Source: Chlamydiia bacterium
Lineage (GTDB): Bacteria > Chlamydiota > Chlamydiia > Chlamydiales > GCA-2402025
Reading direction: 5' to 3'
Assembly: GCA_022601395.1 (NCBI GenBank)
Contig: JAJACS010000020.1
Location: 1 to 33,109 of the forward strand
DNA: 33,109 nt
Position numbers and translations under genes: made by a program. Under the pieces are notes generated by a model. It searched no databases, was not told the DNA's origin, and saw only the letters and a list, made by a program, of their open reading frames with translations. Below are positions 1 to 8,159 of this stretch, in pieces (position 1 is the stretch's first letter; each line of letters begins with the position of its first letter).

Positions 1-1
1 C

Positions 2-1033
2 GTACTATATGTAACTTGTAGTCTTTTGAGCTTATTTTTGTTTAAATATTTTGGTCTTGGCTGGTTACTAAAGTTTGACTTTGGAGTAGTGCCTAAGAAG
101 TACTTACAAATATTTACAATTTCTTATATTTTGATTTTATTTAGATCTCTATTTTCAATTTACCATAGTGTTCTATATGCTTCTCAAAAAACTCATTATA
201 AATGCTTCTTAGAAGCTGTTTCTTACTTTGTTTTATTTCTCTTAATATTGCTTTGTAAAAATCTAGAAATTACTTCTGAAAAACTATTTGTTTTATATTT
301 TTTTTACCTGTTTATACTGGAGTTTGTGTGCTTTTTGACTTTTATAAAAATATCGAAAATTCAACTCTACTTGGTATCTTTTTCGAGGATTAAGTCTTAT
401 TTGCAAGAGCTTGGAGTGCAAAGCTTTTTTTTCTGGTTACAGAACTTAGCAAGCCTATTTTTATTTTCTTCACTAATCTATTTAGTCAATCTAACAACAG
501 GAACAGAGGCTGCAGGAGAATTTGCCCTTGTGTCAAGGCCTTTTTTGCTTATTCTCGGAATACATTTTATGTTTTTAAATCCTTTTTGGTCGGCATTATC
601 AGATGCTCTTTATAAGAAGGAGTTTTGTTGGATACGTAGCATATTTTGGAAGGGGTTATTTCTCTCTATACTTTTACCGGTTTTTGCATGCGTTTTTTTG
701 CAAATCTTTTATAAAGGTCTTCTCTTGAGATGGTCCGGTAGATTTTTTGAAAATGATCTGTTAATAGCCCTTTTGTCTCTATGGACAATTCTTTACTGTG
801 TTATTAACTACCTTTCAATTTATTTGAATGCGTTAAGTAAAATTAATACTCAGGTTCTTTTTTTGGGAGTTGGAGCTTTATTGCTGCTTTTTCTAGGTCC
901 TTTTTTAGGAGCGAAATGTAGCGCTTCTGGGGTAGTATTAGTCGGAATTCTGGCAGCTTTACCTCTCTTTTTTTCAAATATAAAACAAGTAAAAAAGCTC
1001 ATACTTAAAAATGAAAAAGGTTTTAATCGTTAA
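2..1033 (+). CDS. Wzx-type polysaccharide flippase, 5'-truncated by the window edge
   Basis: The reading frame is open to the first bases of the window, so the true start lies upstream; a TTG at 26 is not needed as a start. The visible 343 residues are almost entirely hydrophobic, with roughly nine membrane segments. The stretch NPFWSALSDALYKKEFCWIRSIFWKG resembles the conserved P-x-W-x-A...E/D-A...W segment of Wzx/MATE-like O-antigen flippases, though split motifs like this are only suggestive. Such proteins move undecaprenyl-linked oligosaccharides across the inner membrane. The gene overlaps the following GT9 gene by 23 bases, and three sugar-pathway genes follow in the same direction, which supports a role in surface polysaccharide export. 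A MurJ-like or other MOP-family exporter is the main alternative. The call rests on topology, one motif and context. Confidence 0.72.
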   Translation, partial: VLYVTCSLLSLFLFKYFGLGWLLKFDFGVVPKKYLQIFTISYILILFRSLFSIYHSVLYASQKTHYKCFLEAVSYFVLFLLILLCKNLEITSEKLFVLYFFYLFILEFVCFLTFIKISKIQLYLVSFSRIKSYLQELGVQSFFFWLQNLASLFLFSSLIYLVNLTTGTEAAGEFALVSRPFLLILGIHFMFLNPFWSALSDALYKKEFCWIRSIFWKGLFLSILLPVFACVFLQIFYKGLLLRWSGRFFENDLLIALLSLWTILYCVINYLSIYLNALSKINTQVLFLGVGALLLLFLGPFLGAKCSASGVVLVGILAALPLFFSNIKQVKKLILKNEKGFNR

Positions 1034-2024
1034 AATTGGAGCTATAGGTGATGTGTGTTTAGCTCTACCTCTATTAGACAAACTAGAGGGAAACACTGTA
1101 GACTGGGTGGTTGGTAAAAAATCATCGTCGATACTTAGCTCAACAGAAAGAGTTCAAAAACTAATAGTGATCGATGAAGACTTACTATTGTATGGGAAGT
1201 TATTTCATAAAATAAAAGTAGTCATAAAGCTTTGGAAGCTTCTTTTTCTTAGAAAATATGACTTGATCATAACCGCCCACCCCGATTCAAGATACAGAAT
1301 TTTAAGCTTGTTTTGTTTTAGAAAGAAACACGTTTTTTTTCGTAAGAAGAAGAACGGTTTCCCTATAAGTGGGACATTTCATACAAAAGAGTACCTGAAT
1401 CTATTAAGTGGGTTTGCATCTAGTTCAACGACACATCAAGTTAACTTGAGGCTACCTGATATTAAAGAGACTTATCGTAAATTATCTTTGGGTGCCATAG
1501 TGTTATACCCTGGGGGAACCCAACTAAGTAAGGACCATAAAAGTCTTAGAAGATGGCCTGTTGCGAATTATATATTACTCTCAAAGGCGCTTACAAGTTT
1601 AGGCATAAGTGTCGTGATTATTGGGTCTGAAGATGATATTATAGTTGGACGTGATTTTGATAGTATCAATGTATTGAATTTGATAGGAAAGACTAGCCTT
1701 TTAGAAACTCTTTCGGTTTTAAAGCTCTGTAAGGGAATTGTTACACACGATGGAGGCCCTCTTCATTTAGCGAGACTCGTTGGCTGCAAGATTTGTGCTT
1801 TGTTTGGACCTACATCGCCAAATGATATTTCAAAGCCTTCGAGTTCGAGCGAATTCACTATTTGGGGTGGTGATGGGTTAAATTGCAGACCATGTTATAA
1901 CGGCAAAAATTTCAAGAAATGTTTGCTTAATTCATGTGTTAATCAGATAAGTGTTGAAAGAGTAATGTTTGAAATATCATCTAGATGGGGTTTGGAAATT
2001 AATGAAAACAGTAATAGTCCATGA
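1011..2024 (+). CDS. GT9 heptosyltransferase-like glycosyltransferase
   Basis: This 337-residue protein has the features of glycosyltransferase family 9 (ADP-heptose:LPS heptosyltransferases). The N-terminus KIGAIGDVCLALPLL (8-22) matches the family's opening loop. VLYPGGTQ (164-171) begins the C-terminal nucleotide-sugar domain, and THDGGPLHLA (245-254) and LFGPTSP (264-270) are its binding motifs. A cysteine cluster at 292-309 (C292, C295, C304, C309) is like that often seen near the end of this family. The enzyme would add heptose or a related sugar to a lipid-linked glycan at the cytoplasmic face of the inner membrane. The ATG start lies inside the flippase gene, which suggests translational coupling, since no strong ribosome site is visible. 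The family is clear; the exact donor sugar is not. Confidence 0.88.
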   Translation: MKKVLIVKIGAIGDVCLALPLLDKLEGNTVDWVVGKKSSSILSSTERVQKLIVIDEDLLLYGKLFHKIKVVIKLWKLLFLRKYDLIITAHPDSRYRILSLFCFRKKHVFFRKKKNGFPISGTFHTKEYLNLLSGFASSSTTHQVNLRLPDIKETYRKLSLGAIVLYPGGTQLSKDHKSLRRWPVANYILLSKALTSLGISVVIIGSEDDIIVGRDFDSINVLNLIGKTSLLETLSVLKLCKGIVTHDGGPLHLARLVGCKICALFGPTSPNDISKPSSSSEFTIWGGDGLNCRPCYNGKNFKKCLLNSCVNQISVERVMFEISSRWGLEINENSNSP

Positions 2025-3129
2025 TTGGTTATACTCAATTTCAGGGGCTGAAAAAGTTGTAGAGTCCATTTATAAATTATTCCCATCTAAGATTTATACA
2101 CTTATTAAGAATAGCAAATTTTGCAAGTCACGAGTGATTCAAGATGATGATGTACAGTGTTCTTTTATTCAAAAGCTACCTTTTGGAAAAACAAAATATC
2201 CTTACTATTTACCCTTGTTTCCTTTAGCTATAGAAAATTTAGATGTTTCTAATGCTGATGTGGTTATTTCTTCTTCATCCTGTGTAGCTAAGGGTGTTTT
2301 GACAGACTCATCCCAGTTACATATTTGCTATTGTCATACGCCAGCAAGATTCGCCTGGGATATGTATTTTGACTATTTAAAGATGAATCGCTTAGAGAAG
2401 GGAGCTCTAGGTCTAATTATGCGAGTAGTAATTCATAACTTGAGAAATTGGGATCTTTTACACAGTCAAAGAGTTGACCATTATATTGCTAATTCAAAAT
2501 ATGTTGCTAATAGGATAAGGAGCCTTTACAGGAGAGATTCAGAAGTGATTTATCCTCCAGTAGATGTAGATTTTTATTCTTCAAATCAGAGCTCTACTTC
2601 AGAGGAATATTACATAGCTGCAGGGAGATGCGTTTCTTATAAAAGAATGGATCTTATAGTAGAGGCTTTTTCAAAAAAAAGGGATAGAAAGTTAGTGGTT
2701 GTAGGTACTGGTCCGGAACTGAAGAAGCTTAAATCTATTGCATCTAGTAATGTTGAGTTTACAGGTTATATTGAGAATGAATTGCTTAGAACTATGCTGT
2801 CGAATGCAAAGGCTCTGATATATGCTGCTAAGGAAGACTTTGGTATATTGCCTGTTGAAGCTCAAGCAGCGGGTCTTCCTGTGATAGGATTTGGATATGG
2901 AGGGCTTTGCGAAACAGTAATTGAAAATAAAACGGGAGTGTATTTTAATAATCAGTCTGTAGATAGTTTATTATCAGCAATTAAGAGGTTTGAATTGCTA
3001 GAAGATAAATTTGATAGAAGTTTTATATCAAAACATTCAAAGCAGTTTTCGAAGGCGAATTTCGAAATGAATTTCAAGAGCTTTATTAACGCGAAATATC
3101 AAGTCTTTGTAGATAAGGAGAGATCATGA
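2002..3129 (+). CDS. GT4 family glycosyltransferase
   Basis: A GT-B fold enzyme of family GT4 (RfaG/WbaZ type), 375 residues from the chosen ATG. A TTG 33 bases upstream would add eleven residues, but MKTVIVHDWLYSISGAEKV reads like a normal family N-terminus, so the ATG is preferred. The start overlaps the GT9 gene by 23 bases, the same overlap as between the first two genes. AAGRCVSYKRMDLIVEAF (about 206-223) opens the C-terminal domain. The EX7E nucleotide-sugar motif is EDFGILPVE (278-286), followed by GLPVIGFGYGGLCETV. Mannosyl- or rhamnosyltransferase activity is plausible next to a GDP-mannose synthesis gene, but substrate cannot be read from the sequence. No signal peptide is present, so it acts in the cytoplasm, unlike the glycosyltransferases further right. 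Confidence 0.9.
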   Translation: MKTVIVHDWLYSISGAEKVVESIYKLFPSKIYTLIKNSKFCKSRVIQDDDVQCSFIQKLPFGKTKYPYYLPLFPLAIENLDVSNADVVISSSSCVAKGVLTDSSQLHICYCHTPARFAWDMYFDYLKMNRLEKGALGLIMRVVIHNLRNWDLLHSQRVDHYIANSKYVANRIRSLYRRDSEVIYPPVDVDFYSSNQSSTSEEYYIAAGRCVSYKRMDLIVEAFSKKRDRKLVVVGTGPELKKLKSIASSNVEFTGYIENELLRTMLSNAKALIYAAKEDFGILPVEAQAAGLPVIGFGYGGLCETVIENKTGVYFNNQSVDSLLSAIKRFELLEDKFDRSFISKHSKQFSKANFEMNFKSFINAKYQVFVDKERS

Positions 3130-4169
3130 AAATAATCGTATTAGCAGGAGGATCCGGTAGTCGACTTTGGCCTTTTATTAAAGAGGGGATGCCTAAGTGC
3201 TTACTGCAATTTTCCGATGGAGAGTCTCTTCTTGAAATGACCTTAAAGAGGTATATTGATAATGGATATTCGGATGATATATTTATTATAACGGACAGTA
3301 AGTCTGCGCAATCAATTCAGGAGCATTTAAGTCATATTGCACCGAATCTAGTTAGTAGAGTTTTAGTAGAGCCATATAGCAAGGGGACAGCCCCAGCAAT
3401 TTCTTGGGCGATAAGACATCTTTTGGTTACTAATAAAGCAAAAAAGTCTGACCCTATTCTTACTGTTCCATGTGATCACTATATGACAAAGAACGATGTA
3501 TTTATTGAATTGCTACAAAAATCAGTTAACAAACTACAGGATGATAAAATAATAGCCTTTGGAGTTAAACCCACTAAACCTGAAACAGGATTTGGGTATA
3601 TTCGAACTACAGAAGAAGAAGGTTTTTTGCATAAAGTTAATTCGTTTATAGAAAAACCTGATATTGCTTTGGCTGAAAAATTTTCTAAGAATGAAGATTG
3701 GTTATGGAATACCGGTATTTACCTTTTTAAAATTAACACAATGCTTAATGAGTTTGAAGAACATATTCCTTCGATTGCGCATTTTATGAAAGTTGAGTCA
3801 CATCATGAAGACTATGTTTATAGGAGTCTCACTGAAGTTTCAATTGATCATGCAGTTATGGAGAAAACAAGCAGACTAAATGTTGTAAAGCTAGAAAAGC
3901 TAGAATGGTTAGACATGGGTTCCTGGGATAATATATATGAACTATTACCTAAAGATGAGAACGGGAATGTCAAAGTGGGGAAAATAGTTGAGATGGGAAC
4001 TAAGAATTGTCTAATATTTGGAGGCAAAAGAGTAGTCTCTACAGTAGGGGTGGAAGACTTGCTTATTATTGATACTGAAGAAGGTATATTTGTTTCAAAA
4101 AGACATGAATCTCAGAAAGTCAAAGACTTGATGAACAAGTTGCAAAATTCAGAAATAGAAAGTTCTTAA
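3126..4169 (+). CDS. manC: mannose-1-phosphate guanylyltransferase (GDP-mannose pyrophosphorylase)
   Basis: Makes GDP-mannose from GTP and mannose-1-phosphate in the cytoplasm. The N-terminal pyrophosphorylase signature is AGGSGSRLWP (7-16) with the catalytic-loop lysine in MPKCLL (22-27). EPYSKGTAPAI (82-92), PCDHYM (115-120), FIEKPD (174-179) and WNTGIYLF (194-201) are further family motifs. At 347 residues it is the short form without the C-terminal phosphomannose isomerase domain of bifunctional ManC/AlgA proteins, so mannose-6-phosphate must come from another gene. The start overlaps the stop of the GT4 gene as ATGA, with AAGGAGAG just upstream as a good ribosome site. The product probably feeds the neighbouring glycosyltransferases. 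Other sugar-1-phosphate nucleotidyltransferases are possible, but mannose/GDP fits the motifs best. Confidence 0.88.
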   Translation: MKIIVLAGGSGSRLWPFIKEGMPKCLLQFSDGESLLEMTLKRYIDNGYSDDIFIITDSKSAQSIQEHLSHIAPNLVSRVLVEPYSKGTAPAISWAIRHLLVTNKAKKSDPILTVPCDHYMTKNDVFIELLQKSVNKLQDDKIIAFGVKPTKPETGFGYIRTTEEEGFLHKVNSFIEKPDIALAEKFSKNEDWLWNTGIYLFKINTMLNEFEEHIPSIAHFMKVESHHEDYVYRSLTEVSIDHAVMEKTSRLNVVKLEKLEWLDMGSWDNIYELLPKDENGNVKVGKIVEMGTKNCLIFGGKRVVSTVGVEDLLIIDTEEGIFVSKRHESQKVKDLMNKLQNSEIESS

Positions 4170-4184
4170 AGTGTAAAAGTTTTA

Positions 4185-5420
4185 TTAACTATTTATTGTT
4201 ACCTTTTTTCGCTTGTTTTCAAAAGAGTGAGTATTATTAGGAAAGTGTGTTAATAACATAGTTAATATCCAGTAGAAACACATTACCGGAATTAAGAGGA
4301 GAGCCCCATCGCCAAAAGAGATAAACAAGTAGCTTGTAAGTCCTAGAATAATAGATTTATCTGGATTAGACAGTTTTTCTTTTGTAGCTAGACCTAGAAC
4401 AATGGGAGACAGCATTCCAACTAGGTATGCAATGAGCCCAAGAAAGCCAAACCCCTTGATTATTCCCAAATACACGATTTCAAAGACTTCTTCAAAAGGA
4501 TGGCTTGAAAACCAAGTTGCTGTCTTTAAAACCTCAAATTGTCCGATTCGAGTTCCTAAAAAGCGGTCGAAAAGAAATTCATGGGAAAAAGGAAAGATAA
4601 ACTGTAAACATAGATATAAAGCTATTCCTGTTACAAAAAGAATAGTAATGCGGACTATTTTTCTTATGGGGTTATAAGAACTGATTAATAACTGAAGAAT
4701 TTCAACAAATAACAGACCTGCCCATATTGTTCTTGATAGGGTCAAAATAAGAGATAGTTTTACAGAGATTCTCTTAAATCTAGAATGTTCTTGTAGGTTA
4801 TATAGAGGAAGAAGCATTAGCATGCATATGCCGTAGAGATTTCCGTTATTATAGGTGGAGATCAACTTGAATATCCCTCCTCTGTCGATGCACTTTATGG
4901 CTTCAAGTTCATTACGATCATGGAAATTGATGGTAAGAAAAGGTATTTCAAAGAATGATCCAGTGAATAATTTATAGCAAAAGAGAAATATTCCGTAAAT
5001 CGCTACAAAAAATGTACCCTGTTTTATCCATTTAAGAAGAAGGCTATAACTTTTTGTATCCAAGTATTTAGGAAAAACACCTAAAAAAATATATGGAAAA
5101 ATGAAGAAATTAAGAAATAGAGAGAGAGTATAGCCAGTATTTGTATACCCATTAACCAGGATAGAGATTAAGGAAGTTGCTTGAAAAGGCAACAATGCAA
5201 TTAATACATAGCCGTTGCGTTTTTGTAGGTAGTGATTAGAAGATATGGATGCTCGAAATGCTGAGAGCATGAGAAAAAAAAATCCCCATGTAATGGGTAA
5301 ATTTAGTATTTTAACTCCGCCTTTTGGAAAAAAAAGAATAAAAACAGAAAGTAAAACAATCGTAAACACTTTAGCATTAGGAGTTAAAATACCTAAAGTC
5401 CGATTAAGAAAAGGTTTCAC
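4185..5420 (-). CDS. Wzy/WaaL-like O-antigen polymerase or ligase (multi-pass membrane protein)
   Basis: A 411-residue protein with about ten to eleven predicted membrane helices and one large hydrophilic loop (about 160-190), the usual layout of O-antigen polymerases and ligases. LILTLSRTIWAGLL (about 225-238) resembles the conserved TxSRxxWxxL stretch of the Wzy_C/O-antigen ligase superfamily. These proteins join undecaprenyl-linked repeat units or transfer them to lipid A-core in the periplasm. The start is GTG at 5420, inside TAATGTG, one base from the topA stop. No in-frame ATG is close. It faces the flippase/manC group convergently, with 15 bases between, so the two probably belong to the same surface-glycan locus. 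Sequence identity to named families is weak by eye; function is inferred from topology, one motif and context. Confidence 0.65.
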   Translation of the reverse strand: MKPFLNRTLGILTPNAKVFTIVLLSVFILFFPKGGVKILNLPITWGFFFLMLSAFRASISSNHYLQKRNGYVLIALLPFQATSLISILVNGYTNTGYTLSLFLNFFIFPYIFLGVFPKYLDTKSYSLLLKWIKQGTFFVAIYGIFLFCYKLFTGSFFEIPFLTINFHDRNELEAIKCIDRGGIFKLISTYNNGNLYGICMLMLLPLYNLQEHSRFKRISVKLSLILTLSRTIWAGLLFVEILQLLISSYNPIRKIVRITILFVTGIALYLCLQFIFPFSHEFLFDRFLGTRIGQFEVLKTATWFSSHPFEEVFEIVYLGIIKGFGFLGLIAYLVGMLSPIVLGLATKEKLSNPDKSIILGLTSYLFISFGDGALLLIPVMCFYWILTMLLTHFPNNTHSFENKRKKVTINS

Positions 5421-5421
5421 A

Positions 5422-7989
5422 TTATTCTTTTTTTGTTAGATGCTTTGTTAGTTTTCCTGCCAATTTCATCATGTCAACTGGCTCTTTAGAGCCAAAAACT
5501 TTTTCTAGCTTTTTGTCAGGTACAATAAGTCTTTTGTTCTTCTCGTCCTGTAAGTCATTTTTCTTAATATAAACCCAGATTTTCTTCGTAACTTCTGTTC
5601 GAGGAAGTTCTTTTTCCCCGACAACATCAGCAAGCTCTTTTGAAAGAATATAGGGAGGTTGATTTCGAGGTTTTTTTGGCTTAGTAGTTTTTTTAGATTT
5701 AGTAGTTTTGCTTTTAGACTTACTGGTTTTAGTCTTTTTTGGTTTTTTCTTATAAGGAGTTCTTTCATGTGTAGCATATTTTGATAAAACATCGTCGACT
5801 TCGTTACCAATTACATCACAATCCGGATAGGTAGAGCATGAGAAAAATATTTTTCCGAACCGAGATCTTCTGGCAGTTAATTGTCCAGGACAGCCAATAG
5901 CAGGGCATTTCGGTAAATCTTTGGGTATTTCTTCGCCTTTTTTGGGAATGTTTACTATGCCTTTGCAATCGGGATAACTAGCGCATCCAAGAAAGGCTCC
6001 AAAACGGCCGTGCCTTACTGTCATAGAGCTTTGGCATTTAGGGCACTGCTGGTCCCAGTCGAAATTGTCTGCGTAGTCCTCGCGATTGAAGTCCAAAGCT
6101 TCAATCGGAGCTGTAAAACTACAATCAGGGTAATTTCCACATCCATAGAAATATTTATTCTTAGACCACACTTTTTGCAATTTTGAACCACACTTTGGGC
6201 AGTCGCGATCGGTGTCTATTTTCGGTACAAAGGCTTCCTTTTCAGCAACTTCTACTAAAGGAATGAACTTTGTCCAAAAGTTTTTAATATACTCTTTCCA
6301 GTTAATACTGTTTTCAGCTATTTGATCAAGGTCCTCTTCCATTTTTGCAGTAAAGTCTATATCCATGATCATTTGAAAGTTAGTGTCAAGCATCTGAGAG
6401 ATGACTTTTCCAAGCTCTGTTGGCTTCATGTATAGCTTTTCTTTTGTGGTATATTCCCGACTATGAATTTTGTTCATTATAGTTGCATATGTTGAAGGTC
6501 TGCCAATTCCAGATTTCTCAAGAATTTTAACTAAGGAGGCCTCTGTGTATCTTGGTGGAGGTCTTGTAAAAGACTGGGTAGAATCTACGTTTTTCAAACG
6601 GAGTACTTGCCCTTCTTTTAACGGGGGAAGAGTTTTATCAGATTCCTCTTTGTCTTGTTTTGAATCCTCAACATCTTCGAGTTCATGGTACAAAATAAGA
6701 AAGCCTTGGAACTTCATGATTGAGCCTGTAGCTCTAAGAAGCATATTATTATTTGTTAAAACATCGCAGGATACAGTATCAAAAATTGCAGGGTTCATTT
6801 GCGAGGCTAAAAACCGCCTCCAAACAAGAAGGTATAGCTTGTATTCATCTGCACCCAAGAATGACTTAATGTCTTCAGGGGCGTGCGCTACGTTGGTAGG
6901 TCTTATACATTCGTGAGCGTCTTGGGCTTTTGATTTAGTAGCGTATGATTTTGCTTTATCCGGGATGAATTTCTTACCATATTTTTTTTCAAGATAGGAT
7001 CTAGCTGTGGCTTGAGCCTCTGGTTCGATTCTTACAGAGTCTGTTCTCATGTAAGTTATCAAGCCTTCAGTACCTAAGCTTCCTAGTTCAACACCCTCGT
7101 AAAGACTTTGCGCAGCTCTCATAGTTCTTATAGCGGAAAAACCATAGTGTCTGCTTGCTTCCTGTTGCAGCGTGGAAGTGATAAAAGGAGGCACCGGGTA
7201 TCTCATTTTTTCTTTCTTTTCCACTTTTGAAATTTCATAGTCGGATTTATTTAGTATTGCAACAACATCTTGTGCTCTAGCCTCGCTAGATATGGTAGTT
7301 GTTTTATCAGACTCATTTTCTTTTGTAATTCTCTTGTCTTCAATTGAGTGTAGAGTAGCAGTAAAGGGGCGGCTTTGGTCGTCTACTTTCAGGTTAGTAA
7401 TAACTGTCCAATATTCGACTGGTACAAAGGTTTCTATTTCTTTCTCTCTTTCTACAACAAGTTTGAGAGCCACAGATTGTACCCTACCGGCTGACAAAAA
7501 TCCGTCTCTACCTCGCTGGACTTTTCTTTGCAAAATAGGAGAAATCTTGTAGCCAACAATTCTATCAAGTAATCTTCGAGCTTGTTGCGCATCAACCAGA
7601 GCTTGATCGATTTCTCTAGGATGCTTTAATGCTTCTTGGACAGCTTGTTTAGTAATAGCATTGAAAGTAATTCGTTTGATTTTGGTTTTTTTTGGTAGAA
7701 TGGAAGCTATATGCCAGGCAATAGCTTCTCCTTCCCTATCAGGGTCGGGAGCTAAATAAACAGTTTCTGATGACTCAGCGGCCTTTTTGAGTTTTTGTAT
7801 TAGATCTTCCTTGTCAGGAAGAATCTCATATACAGGAGCAAAGGAATTTTCAGTATCAATACCAAATCCCTTTGTCGGAAGGTCTCTTACATGACCTAGG
7901 GAAGATTCAAAAGAGTAAGAATTTCCAAGAAATTTCTTGAGAGTCTTGATTTTAGTCGGTGACTCTACGATAATAAGTGATTTTTTCAT
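5422..7989 (-). CDS. topA: DNA topoisomerase I fused to a C-terminal SWIB domain
   Basis: Type IA topoisomerase that relaxes negative supercoils. The TOPRIM domain opens with IVESPTKIKTL and contains DPDREGEAIAWH (82-93). The active-site tyrosine is Y313 in GLITYMRTDSVR. Three C-terminal four-cysteine zinc ribbons follow (starting CPKCGSKL, CPKCQSSM and CPAIGCPG), then a lysine-rich linker. The last 78 residues (778-855, PPYILSKELADVV...) form a SWIB/MDM2-like domain. A topoisomerase-SWIB fusion is a known chlamydial architecture and is the best taxonomic marker in this window. A TTG precedes the ATG directly; the ATG at 7989 was chosen, giving 855 residues, although no clear ribosome site is visible. 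The Wzy-like gene begins one base past its stop and may be co-transcribed. Confidence 0.97.
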   Translation of the reverse strand: MKKSLIIVESPTKIKTLKKFLGNSYSFESSLGHVRDLPTKGFGIDTENSFAPVYEILPDKEDLIQKLKKAAESSETVYLAPDPDREGEAIAWHIASILPKKTKIKRITFNAITKQAVQEALKHPREIDQALVDAQQARRLLDRIVGYKISPILQRKVQRGRDGFLSAGRVQSVALKLVVEREKEIETFVPVEYWTVITNLKVDDQSRPFTATLHSIEDKRITKENESDKTTTISSEARAQDVVAILNKSDYEISKVEKKEKMRYPVPPFITSTLQQEASRHYGFSAIRTMRAAQSLYEGVELGSLGTEGLITYMRTDSVRIEPEAQATARSYLEKKYGKKFIPDKAKSYATKSKAQDAHECIRPTNVAHAPEDIKSFLGADEYKLYLLVWRRFLASQMNPAIFDTVSCDVLTNNNMLLRATGSIMKFQGFLILYHELEDVEDSKQDKEESDKTLPPLKEGQVLRLKNVDSTQSFTRPPPRYTEASLVKILEKSGIGRPSTYATIMNKIHSREYTTKEKLYMKPTELGKVISQMLDTNFQMIMDIDFTAKMEEDLDQIAENSINWKEYIKNFWTKFIPLVEVAEKEAFVPKIDTDRDCPKCGSKLQKVWSKNKYFYGCGNYPDCSFTAPIEALDFNREDYADNFDWDQQCPKCQSSMTVRHGRFGAFLGCASYPDCKGIVNIPKKGEEIPKDLPKCPAIGCPGQLTARRSRFGKIFFSCSTYPDCDVIGNEVDDVLSKYATHERTPYKKKPKKTKTSKSKSKTTKSKKTTKPKKPRNQPPYILSKELADVVGEKELPRTEVTKKIWVYIKKNDLQDEKNKRLIVPDKKLEKVFGSKEPVDMMKLAGKLTKHLTKKE

Positions 7990-8070
7990 CAATAGCTTTT
8001 CAGTATCATTCTATATTTTTAATCATAGTAAATCCTGATTTAGAAATGTAGTCTAATCTACTTAGATCGC

Positions 8071-8096
8071 AAAAATCACAGGCATTCGCCTGATTT
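8071..8096 (-). terminator. putative intrinsic terminator of the 8160-11852 operon
   Basis: On the minus strand a GC-rich hairpin CAGGC-GAAT-GCCTG, extended by AAAT/ATTT pairing across a two-base bulge, is followed by five T residues. It lies about 64 bases past the last stop of the glycosyltransferase operon and upstream of topA. The stem is short and bulged, so the call is moderate. Confidence 0.45.
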
Positions 8097-8159
8097 CAGG
8101 AGTTAATTAGTTTATCTATTTATTCTAATTTTTTTTGCTTCTTTTTATTACAAAGATAC

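Noticed and set aside
8010-8050. Possible topA promoter on the minus strand (TATGAT or TATAGA boxes)
   Set aside because: No acceptable -35 lies at 16-18 bases from either box, so the promoter is not assigned.
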